Made by a program: the position numbers and the translations under genes. This document shows positions 8,907 through 17,430 of a stretch of DNA of 64,000 bases, in pieces (the first letter of the stretch is position 1; each line of letters opens with the position of its first letter). Below the pieces are notes generated by a model, which had not been told where the DNA came from, did no database searches, and was given only the letters and a program-made list of their open reading frames with translations. The stretch covers positions 186,001 through 250,000 of the forward strand of contig JBBHKE010002555.1 of NCBI GenBank assembly GCA_037447655.1. The letters are read 5' to 3'. The stretch is from Zygnema cylindricum (taxonomy: Eukaryota; Streptophyta; Zygnematophyceae; Zygnematales; Zygnemataceae).

Positions 8907-10515
8907 ATGGAGGTCTCAGAGTTTCAGGTTATGGGCCCACCCTCTAGGGTACCAATCTTTAATGCAACTGGCTTTATATATTGGGAAAGTATGATGATAG
9001 GAGCTCTATGCGAAAAAAGGTTTTGGGGGATAGTGAGTGGACGATTGGGGTGTCCATCAACTCTTCGAATTCCTCCAGGGTTTGGAGGCAGCAGATTCAC
9101 CAGGAAAGATGATTCACCTTCAACAGATGAAACAAAGGAAGGAGAGGTAGTAGACAAAGGAAAGGAGAAGGAGGCGACCACACCAATAGCAACTGGTTTA
9201 GCATTCATGTCACCTATTCTGAGGAACGAGGAGAATGATACTGAAACCTGGGACTTCAACAATATGGCGGGAAAGCACTTCATCCTACGCCATCTCACTT
9301 AAGGACTTGCATGTCATCATTTGCAGGTAGAAAGGGCATCCGATCTTTGGATGGCTCTCATAGAGATGTACCGAAGTGGTACGATTAAGCAACAACAGTT
9401 GGCTGATCAGAAAGTTAAGGAGTATGTATACAAAGGGGGAAATATGTTGGATTTTTGCAATGAGCTTGCTACACTCTTCATGGAGCTAGAGAGTGCGGGA
9501 AAAATTTTTAGTGAAAAAGAAAAGGTTAACTGTTTACTGATGAAGTTACCTGATGAGTTCGTGAACATAGTTTACCGTGTGTAGGACTTGCCTGACTCAA
9601 GGTGGATATTGAACTCAGTGGTAGGGATGATTCTCGTTCAAGAGAATACAATTCAGATCTGAAGGGGAGGAAAGAGTGGCCAAGCCTTGGCAACAGCGAC
9701 TGATTGGAGGAACAGGGATTCCCGAAAACCGGTCGGAAACTATGGGGGTAGGGAGCAAAAAAAACAGGCCGACGAGTTCGAACGAAGGGCTCCCAAAGGT
9801 TTATGTCATTTTTGTAAGAAACCGGGGCACTATATGGCAGAGTGCACTAAGCTAACCGAGCTTCGGTTAAAGGAGGGGCAGACTGGTGGTACCCCGAGAG
9901 GAAAGAAAAAGGCCCTTGTCACACAGGTACTTGAGGCGGAATCCGAGGACGAGGACGATGAGATCCTTTTGGATGAGGAGTTGGAGGCGAAAAATGAGGT
10001 CAAAATTCCACAAAGACAGAAATGTGCTTACGGTGGATTGAAAGGTGAAGCAAGCTGGATTGTAGATTTAGGTGCCTCCATGCACATGTGTAAGGATAGA
10101 CACCTGTTCACTAATATAAGAAATATTCCCACCGTAGAGATAGAGTACGGGGATGGGAGGATAGTCACCACTACTCTTGTAGGATCGGTAGATCTGAAAG
10201 TGTTAGTAGAAGGAAAGACATTCATATTAACATTCTCCGATGTATTGTTTATTCCGGAGCTGAACAAAAATCTTATCTCTACATCAGTATTAGATGATAA
10301 GGGTTTTTTCACTAGCACTAGGGAAGGAGTCTTTACTGCTAGTTTTGAGGAGAATGTCTTTTTCATTGCTGAGAAAGGTAGCCATGGGATGTTTAGGCTG
10401 ATCTTAAGTAATGAAAAGAAGAAACTTTATTATGCTGGTGTTCATGATATTATGATGTGGCATAAGAGGCTTGGCCATGTGAATCTAGATAAGTTAAGAG
10501 AGATGAAAAAGATGG
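8907..10515 (+). pseudogene. Element A: gag, protease and pre-integrase part of the Gag-Pol frame
   Basis: Opens at ATG 8907 inside the LTR (MEVSEF), passes through the PBS as QVMGPP and continues as a copia-type Gag. The zinc knuckle CHFCKKPGHYMAEC lies near 9808-9850, then an acidic linker. The aspartic protease motif reads DLGAS instead of DSGAS (about 10065), a Ser-to-Leu change needing one C-to-T. The GAG-pre-integrase block follows (MWHKRLGHVN). Stops: TAA 9300 (Gln codon in element M), TAG 9582 (Gln in M) and TGA 9660 (Arg in M), each one C-to-T step. The frame is then split by the solo LTR at 10516 and resumes unchanged at 11568. Confidence 0.9.
8927..8941 (+). promoter_or_regulatory. 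Primer-binding site of element A
   Basis: GGTTATGGGCCCACC directly after the LTR. It is complementary to the anticodon-loop side of eukaryotic initiator tRNA-Met (GGGCCCATAACC), the half-tRNA priming known for Drosophila copia and yeast Ty5, rather than to the tRNA 3' end. The same PBS occurs after the LTR of K, M, U, H and others. Confidence 0.85.
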
Positions 10516-11566
10516 TGAAACTCTGAGACCTCCATAAGTCCTCAGAGTGGACAGCTTCCAAGAAGCCTCTAGGATAATCCTGACCCCTTTGTGTTTAAGC
10601 AAATATAACTGCCACCCTGGCAGACAAAAACTCTGACCAACTTCACCCCTGTGAAGACAAGACTCCCCTGAGTCGATAGCAAAAAGAATCTCTGAATTTG
10701 CTCCCCTGAGCAGTAAGTTATGGAGGGTCAAAGTTGACCTTTTGTACAGAAGCTCTCTGGGAGAGAGGGTCCTATCTTCTAATTTTTCTAAGTCCTATCT
10801 CTCTCACAGACTCTATCTACTTATGTACGGAACCAATCAGAATTGAGTTCCGTACGCAAAAGTACAGCTGCTGGTGTACTTTATGTACGGACATTGTACG
10901 ACATGGCCAAAATGTCGACACATGTCAAATCCGGATTCGGTGCCATAATCTCCGGAGTTTCCACAATCCAACGGAATTTTGCCACGCGTCATCCGATGTG
11001 GCGATGGCCATAAACCGCCGAAATCTTCCTCCGCGATCTCGGCGCTAATCCCGGCCGTCCGATTAAATTCGGCTTTAATCGTAGCCGTAATAAATACATG
11101 CGCGGTATTTGTTTCATTTACGAAACAAATGCGCGGTACTGATTTATGTCTGTACCGTAAGTCGTACATTACATATTACTGGATCTATGTATCCCGTAAT
11201 TAATTCTAGTTAAATGGTTTATCGCACGTATACGTATTTAGATAATTATCAAACTATATGCTAGGTAACACTACCGCTAGATGAAACGGCTAAGGCTACC
11301 GGCTACATTGTGTCTGCCGGCCGGCAGGTACAAGGATCAAATCCTGCCGCCGGCACATACATTTTAATTAAATATATATAAACCCTAATATAAAATTCCC
11401 GTAAACCTCAGGATAGCCAAGGTAGCCATGGCTCTAGCTTCCTCTCCAATTTCTCAGTGACTGCGACAAGTTTGAGAGTTGGAGAGAGAAGTTAGAGATA
11501 GACTGCCTCGACTTCTATATTTCTTTTCAGACCTAGAAAATACTAATAAAACCATTAGTTTCTACA
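10516..11566 (-). repeat. Solo LTR (group 1, A-type) inside element A
   Basis: A 1051-bp A-type LTR in reverse orientation, beginning TGAAACTCTGAGACC and ending TTTCTACA, flanked by GATGG duplications (10511-10515 and 11567-11571). It inserted in the pre-integrase part of A. Only one LTR is present, so the original element was reduced by LTR-LTR recombination. It contains all LTR modules, including the tRNA-like one (plus strand, about 11285-11360). Confidence 0.95.
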
Positions 11567-11567
11567 G

Positions 11568-11783
11568 ATGGGAGTGGTGGAAGGGATTCAGTTCAGTGAG
11601 AGTGATGATATAAGTGATTGTAGTGGGTGTGCTCAAGGTAAAGCACACAGATTACCCTTTCCTAAAACAGCCACCTACAAGGGAGAAAAACTTATAGATC
11701 CAGTACACACAGATATTTGGGGACCGGCTAGAGTGCCCTCACCGGGGGGGAAGAGATTTATGATGACTATAACTGATGATTAG
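11568..11783 (+). pseudogene. Element A: integrase N-terminal segment up to stop
   Basis: Continues the Gag-Pol frame after the solo LTR. It contains the second half of the zinc-binding HHCC domain (CSGCAQGKAH) and the first catalytic Asp of the integrase core (VHTDIWGPA). It ends at TAG 11781-11783 where related copies have Trp (DDWSR). The downstream frame is the same, so one TGG-to-TAG change separates the two parts. Element C has a stop at the same codon. Confidence 0.88.
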
Positions 11784-11798
11784 TCTCGGTATTCCCGG

Positions 11799-14321
11799 GT
11801 GTGTTTTTTGAAAAACAAGTCAGAAGCTGAGGATTGTTTTAGACATTATAAAGCATGGAGCGAAAAACTCCATGAAACTCCAATCAAGAGAGTAAGGAGT
11901 GACAATGGTGGAGAGTATACTTCTAACCAGTTTGAGGATTTTCTGAGGGAAGATGGGGTCCAACACCAAAAGACAGTTCCAGAAAATCCTGAACAGAATG
12001 GGGTAGCTGAAAGGTTAAATAGAACACTAAGTGATAGTGCTAGAAGTATGTTGCCAGATAAAAAGATAGGAAAAAGGTTTTGGGCAGAAGCAATGAACTG
12101 TGCTAATTACCTCAAGAATAGAGTTCTTACTTCAGCTATAAAAGATCAAACACCTTATGAGAGATGGACAGGCCGGAAACCAGACATATCTCACTTAAAG
12201 GTTTTCGGCAGTCAAGTATTCAGTCTAGATACTGATCGGTCCAATTGGAAGCTAGATCCTAAAGGAAAACCGGGATACTTATTAGGATATGATGAAGATG
12301 TTAAAGGATATAGAGTTTATGATCTAAAAAGGGAAGATATAATCTTAGTAAAGCATCTAGTAGTTATGGATGAAGGAAAATCTGTGGATCCCTTCAAATA
12401 TACGAAGCCAAGAAAAATCAGATTTGAGTCAGAAAATTCCGATGACTTTGAGCTTCCTAACTATCCAGGTTTTAGAGAAGATAACATTCTTGCAGGTACA
12501 AATCAGACCGAAAAGGACTCGGCTGTGGAAACTCCAGTGACAACTCTACCCGAAGTGGAAGACATGGTAGAAATTGATTCGGAATCAAGGGATAGGGGAG
12601 AAGCCAAGTTTGTTCGAAAGAATTCACGAGAACCATCTATTCCGGCCTCAGATTTTGAAGGGGGGAGGAGAAGTAGCAAAAGAATGCAAGATAAACAGGT
12701 TAATAACAAGGTAACTAAACTATCTCCTCAAGATGAACCTCAAACTTATGGAGAGGCGATGACTTGTCCAGAAAGAAACCGGTGGAAGACAGCCATCAAT
12801 GAGGAGATGGCCTCAATCATGGCAGCCGATACGTGGGAGCTGGTGGATTGTCCACCTAACCGAAAACCAATCGGTTGTAAGTGGGTTTTCAAATTAAAAC
12901 TGAACCCAGATAATACAATCGAGCGCTACAAGGCCAGATTAGTGGCAAAGGGATTTACACAAAAGGAAGGAATTGACTACGAGGAAACCTTTGCCCCGGT
13001 GGTCAGATTTCCCTCCGTCCGCATACTTCTCAGTTTAGCAGCGGCGGAAGATATAGAAGTGCATCAGATGGACATCAAGTCAACCTTTTTGCATGGAGAA
13101 TTGGAAGAGGAGATCTTCATGCGACAACCCGAAGGGTTTGTGGAGGAAGGAGAGGAGAGTAAGGTATGCCGGCTGATTAAATCTCTTTATGGTTTGAAAC
13201 AGGCGCCTCGACAGTGGAATAAGAAGCTTGATGAGTTTCTTACCGGTCTGGGATATATCCGGATCAGCTCAGATCACTCAATCTATGTTTTCGAAGATGA
13301 GGAAGGTTTTATATTTATTGCAATTTATGTTGATGATTTGCTTGTTTTAAGTAAATCAATGGAAAAAATTAATAAACTGAAAACTGATCTTAAGGGGAGA
13401 TTTGAAATGAAAGATATGGGAGAAGCAAAATATATTCTGGGAATTCAAGTAGAGAGAGACCGAAAAAGGAAAATTATAAAACTTACTCAAAAGGAAGCAA
13501 TAGGGAACATGCTTGAAAAATTTCAAATGGATAAAGCTAATAGTTGTACAACTCCAATGGAATTGAAGAAGGGAAGTGAGGGGAGTGAGGAAGAAGGAGT
13601 CATAGTCTTAGACGAGGAATTATCTCCTGAAGAACAGAAGTTCATGCAGACTATTCCTTATAGGCAAGTAGTGGGAAGTCTAATCTATTTTATGAATTGT
13701 ACCCGGCCGGATTTAGTTGCAGCTGTTGGAGTGCTGAGTAGAAGTCTAAATGCTCCCACTAAGAGGGATTGGGAGGGAGCTAAGAGAGTTCTTAGATACT
13801 TGATAGGAACTAGAGATCTATGGTTGCATTTGGGTGGGGAGAATACTGACATCACTACTTGGAGTGATGCCAGTTATGGTGATGCTCCGATGAGGAGATG
13901 TACTTCTGGATATGTATTATATGTAGGTGATGGGGCTTGCTGTTGGAGTAGCAAACAGCAAAAGGTTATTGCTCAGTCCACCATGGAGGCTGAGTATATA
14001 GCCTCTTGCTCTGCTGTAAAAGAATTGATGTGGGTCAAGTCTTTGCTTGGTGAGCTTGGTCACCTTAAGAGTGGTGTGCAGAAAATATTTTGTGATAATC
14101 AGGCAGCAATCGCTATTTCTGCCAATCCTAAACACCATTTTAAAGCCAAACACATGGACATCATACTCAGCTTTGTTAGAGAGAAAGTAGAAAACAAAAT
14201 AATCAGTTTAGAGTACAGACCAGATAGTGAGATGGTAGCAGATATGATGACCAAACCTGTGCCTTCCCCTAAGCTAATTTTTTGCAGGGAGAAGTGTGGT
14301 CTGAAATTAAAGATTGACTAG
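11799..14321 (+). CDS. pol: Element A: pol ORF (integrase core, RT, RNase H), 840 codons
   Basis: A long open frame downstream of the stop at 11781; the ATG is just the first Met after it, not a natural start. Integrase Asp35 (RSDNGGEYTS) and Glu71 (VAERLNRT) are spaced D-35-E, as expected of the DD35E core. The integrase C-terminal GYDEDVKGYRVYD block is near residues 160-185 and an acidic linker follows. RT begins near residue 310, with YVDD at 510-513. RNase H shows DASYGD, STMEAEY and FCDNQ, and the end has VADMMTKPVPSPK. All visible catalytic residues are present, so this pol could have been active recently. The stop at 14319-14321 is followed at once by the polypurine tract. Confidence 0.93.
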   Translation: MCFLKNKSEAEDCFRHYKAWSEKLHETPIKRVRSDNGGEYTSNQFEDFLREDGVQHQKTVPENPEQNGVAERLNRTLSDSARSMLPDKKIGKRFWAEAMNCANYLKNRVLTSAIKDQTPYERWTGRKPDISHLKVFGSQVFSLDTDRSNWKLDPKGKPGYLLGYDEDVKGYRVYDLKREDIILVKHLVVMDEGKSVDPFKYTKPRKIRFESENSDDFELPNYPGFREDNILAGTNQTEKDSAVETPVTTLPEVEDMVEIDSESRDRGEAKFVRKNSREPSIPASDFEGGRRSSKRMQDKQVNNKVTKLSPQDEPQTYGEAMTCPERNRWKTAINEEMASIMAADTWELVDCPPNRKPIGCKWVFKLKLNPDNTIERYKARLVAKGFTQKEGIDYEETFAPVVRFPSVRILLSLAAAEDIEVHQMDIKSTFLHGELEEEIFMRQPEGFVEEGEESKVCRLIKSLYGLKQAPRQWNKKLDEFLTGLGYIRISSDHSIYVFEDEEGFIFIAIYVDDLLVLSKSMEKINKLKTDLKGRFEMKDMGEAKYILGIQVERDRKRKIIKLTQKEAIGNMLEKFQMDKANSCTTPMELKKGSEGSEEEGVIVLDEELSPEEQKFMQTIPYRQVVGSLIYFMNCTRPDLVAAVGVLSRSLNAPTKRDWEGAKRVLRYLIGTRDLWLHLGGENTDITTWSDASYGDAPMRRCTSGYVLYVGDGACCWSSKQQKVIAQSTMEAEYIASCSAVKELMWVKSLLGELGHLKSGVQKIFCDNQAAIAISANPKHHFKAKHMDIILSFVREKVENKIISLEYRPDSEMVADMMTKPVPSPKLIFCREKCGLKLKID

Positions 14322-14334
14322 AAAATAAGGGGAG
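14322..14334 (+). promoter_or_regulatory. Polypurine tract of element A
   Basis: GAAAATAAGGGGAG directly before the 3' LTR; the plus-strand priming site expected of LTR retrotransposons. Equivalent tracts ending GGGGAG or GGGAG precede the 3' LTRs of D, L, B and K, and CTCCCC is the reverse-strand form in G and H. Confidence 0.8.
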
Positions 14335-15382
14335 TGTAGAAACTAATGGTTTTAAAGTATTTTCTAGGTCTGAATAGAAATAAAGAAGCCGAGGCAGTCT
14401 ACCTCTAACTTCTCTCTCCAACTCTCAAACTTGTCGCATTCATTGAGAAATTGGAGAGGAAGCTAGAGCCATGGCTACCTAGGCTATCTTGAGGTTTACG
14501 GGAAATTTATATTAGTCAAGGGATAAATTACTAAAAGGTATATGCCGGCGATAGGATTTGATCCTGGTACCTGCCGGCCGTCAGGAAGTAGATAGTCGGT
14601 AGCCTTAGCCGTTAAACCTAGAAGTAGTGTTACGTAGCATATAGTACGATAATTATTTAAACATGTACACGTAGGATAAATCATTTAATTGTAACTGTTA
14701 ACGGGATACATAGACATGCTAGTGTAAAAGTACGAATTGCGGTACGGTTAAGAAATCAATACCGCGCATTTATTTTGTAAGCGAAACAAATACCGCGCAT
14801 GTATTTATTATGGCTACGATCAAATGCGAGTTTAATCGGACGGCCGGAATTAGCGCCGAGATCGCGGAAGAAGAATTTGGCGAAATGTGGGCATCGCCAC
14901 ATCGGATGACACATGGCGATGCTACATTGGAGCACGGCATCTCCGAGGATTAAAGAAGCGAATCCGGAAATTCCACGTGTGGACATTTAGGCCATGTTGT
15001 ACAATGTCCGTACATAAAGTACACCGCTAGCTGTACTTTTGCGTACGAAACTGTATTCCGATTGGTTCCGTACATCAGAAGATAGAGTCTGTGAGAGAGA
15101 TAAGACTTAGAAAAATTAGAAGATAGGACCCTCTCTCCCAAAGAGCTTCTGTACAAAAGGTCAACTTTGACCCTCCATAACTTACTGCTCAGGGGAGCAA
15201 ATTCAGAGATTCTTTTTGCTATCGACTTAGGGGAGTCTTTCCTTCACATGGGTGAAGGTGGTCAGAGTTTTTGTCTGCCAGGGTGGCAGTTATTTTTGCT
15301 TAAACACAAAGGGGTCAGGATTATCCTAGAGACTTCTTGGAAGCTGTCCACTCTGAGGACTTATGGAGGTCTCAGAGTTTCA
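14335..15382 (+). repeat. 3' LTR of element A
   Basis: Same length as the 5' LTR. Differences from it are mainly transitions; in the third leader hairpin the loop changed (AGGG to ATGG) while both stem arms stayed intact. It ends at 15382 and is followed by the CTATG duplication and the continuation of the B gag. Confidence 0.95.
14544..14616 (-). other. tRNA-like module in 3' LTR of A
   Basis: Same structure as at 8088-8160. The T-arm-like hairpin and the first GCCGGC copy are kept; substitutions relative to the 5' copy fall between paired arms. Confidence 0.6.
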
Positions 15383-15387
15383 CTATG

Positions 15388-16233
15388 GTTGAATCATCTT
15401 TTGAAACTGCAGAGTTGTTAGGAGTCTTGGATGGATCTCTTGCTGAAACAGATCCGAGCTGGGCGAAGAAGAACTCCCTCGCCAGAAACAACTTGATTCT
15501 TTGCATTTCAAAAAGTCTGGTTATGTCTCGGCTCAAGAAGAAAAAAGATAGCGAGATTTGGACTTCGGTGAAAACTTCCAATGAAAATGCAAACGTCCAA
15601 GAAGAGCTCTTAGTGGCTGGTCGGATCCGGGACTACAAATACTCGGGGGGATCAATGGTAGAGTATTGCGATATATTTTGAGAACTCATTGATGCACACT
15701 CTTCGGCTGGTGGAACTTTTCTAGAGTTCAGCAAGCTGCTTTGCTTATTATAGGTCTCCCTAGTCATATGAAGGGATTGTCAGCAGCTTTTTAAAAAGGC
15801 ATAATAAGTCTAGCTGGACTTTTCACTTAGCTTACAATCTTATATTAGAATAAGAGTCTACAAGTAAGGTTCTTCATGGTGAAAAGAAAGTAGAAGCTTT
15901 CAATACAGATTTTGAGAGGAGAAATCAGTTTAATCAAAATAGAAACCAGTTTAACCAGAATCAAAACCAGTTTAACCAGGGTAGTCAGAGGCAAAATAGG
16001 CAGTCTTCTTATGCTTGTTTTTATTGTTCTGAAAAAGGACATGGTTACAGATATGTCCAAAGCTCAAAAAGGCAAATGAAACTAGTTTATACAGGCCCGG
16101 ATGGCAACAAAGCAAGTTTCATTAAGGCTTTTCTGGCAATCCCTCACGAGGAAATGCATTTTTTTCAACAGTTACAAATGATGCAGATTCATCTCTGAGC
16201 TTCAATGATGAAGAGGATGCGGAGTTATTTGCT
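15388..16233 (+). pseudogene. Element B: gag main part, decayed
   Basis: The Gag frame resumes with VESSFETAELL...DGSLAE and KYSGGSMVEYC, then is broken by stops (about 15679, 15753, 15768) and frameshifts. An Asn/Gln/Phe-rich tract of degenerate NQFNQ repeats is encoded at about 15903-16005, followed by a zinc knuckle whose start CFYCSEKGHGY is at about 16013-16050; its last Cys is lost. Compare the better preserved copy in element R (54758-55803). Gag of this type forms the virus-like particle; the Asn/Gln-rich tract is unusual. Confidence 0.8.
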
Positions 16234-17430
16234 ATGGCGACAGCAATGGAGGGTTCCAAAGATGGCGGATGGATCATGGACATCGGGGCATCGGCCCACA
16301 TGTGTTGGGACAAAACAATTTTTACAAATTTAAAGCAAACTCATCCGAAATATATCTACCATGCATGTGGCATGAGTTTCCAGTCCTCAGCACAGGGTGA
16401 TGTATCTCTAATGGTAGATGTGGGGGGAAGGTCTGTAGATAGGACACTCAACAATGTTTTACATGTTCCAAATTTTAAAAAGAATTTATTTTCTACTTCT
16501 TTGGTAGAGAGTAAGGGTTTTGAGGTCACCCTTAAAGGGGGGAGACAAGTTGTTAGTAAGCTAAGAAAAATAGCAGTAATAAGAACTAGAGATGCGAGTA
16601 AGATGTACATGATGGACATGGCTGAATGCAAAGAAAAAGATGTTTTGTACTCCAGTGTGTCATTTGAATTATGGCATAAGAGGTTAGGACATATTAATCA
16701 TGAAAGTATGAAAAAGATGGTGAATGCTAGGAAAGTTAAAGGTGTTTCTCTCACATCTTAGTCTGTGAAAACATGTGATGGCTGCTCACTAGGCAAGATT
16801 CATAAATTGCCATTTCCACAGGAAACTAAAAACAGATCCACAAAAGTTCTCCAGCTCATTCATTCGGATGTTCTCGGACCATCCCAAATAGCATGGGCTG
16901 GAGGAGTTCAATACATGGTCACATTCACTGAAGATTTCTCCAGGTACACGAAAGGCTATTTTATGAAAAACAAAAGTGAAGTATTCACTCACTTCAAGCA
17001 CTACAAGGTCTGGGCGGAAAAACTACATGGAGTTTCGATCTTGGCGTTCAGATCGGATAATGGAGGTAAATACACCTCTAACGAATAAGCAATTTCTACT
17101 TGATGAGGGTATAAGTCACAATCTGACAGTTCCATATACTCCTGAGCAGAAAGGAGTTTCGGAAATACTAAACATGATAGTCACAGAGATTGCTAGGTCC
17201 ATGCTTGCAGACAAGGGTATAGATATGAAATTATAAGCTGAAGCACTTAACAGTGCGGTCTATATAAAGAATAGAGTGGCATCCACATCTGTCAGCTCTA
17301 CACCTTATGAGCTGTGGACAGGGAAGGTCCCAAATGTTAGTCACTTTAAAGTTTTTGGAAGTAAGTGATTTATTTTAGATAACTCACCACATAAGTGGAA
17401 AAACGAAGCCAAAGGCTTAGCAGGAATTCT
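16234..17430 (+). pseudogene. Element B: protease and integrase
   Basis: The protease motif reads DIGAS (about 16280), as in R, so Ile is probably normal for this group. The GAG-pre-integrase block (ELWHKRLGHINHESM) and CDGC complete the zinc-binding domain. The integrase core has Asp (LIHSDVLGPS, about 16864), Asp (RSDNGG, about 17055) and Glu (GVSEILNM, about 17157), so the triad survives. A stop at 16761, a frameshift near 17088 and stops at about 17234 and 17367 disable it. Confidence 0.88.

Larger units (their letters stand above)
7879..8926 (+). repeat. 5' LTR of element A
   Basis: A 1048-bp LTR, TGTAGAAAC to GAGTTTCA. In order: U3 hairpin with conserved loop (7958-8002), GCCAT(A/G)GCT, antisense tRNA-like module (8088-8160), ACACGTGG (8453-8460) and CCACGTGTGG (8517-8526), a cluster of six GTAC cores (8543-8617), an ATTGG box (about 8605), an inverted repeat CTCTCTCCCAGAGAG before the presumed TATA-like region (about 8675-8705), the leader hairpins (8703-8904) and the Gag ATG at 8907. 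Confidence 0.95.
7879..15382 (+). mobile_element. Element A: nearly intact group 1 copia retrotransposon
   Basis: The best preserved element of the window. Both LTRs are 1048 bp (7879-8926 and 14335-15382) and differ by about 32 positions in a hand alignment (about 3%), mostly transitions. The 5-bp target duplication is CTATG. The PBS is at 8927-8941 and the polypurine tract at about 14322-14334. The interior is a single Gag-Pol frame with no indels, if the solo LTR at 10516-11566 is treated as a later insertion, but with four stop codons. It inserted in the gag of B. Confidence 0.95.

Noticed and set aside
10837-11169. Proteins encoded within LTRs
   Set aside because: Open frames in the GC-richer part of U3 occur on both strands in most group 1 LTRs but are not conserved in sequence or frame between subfamilies.
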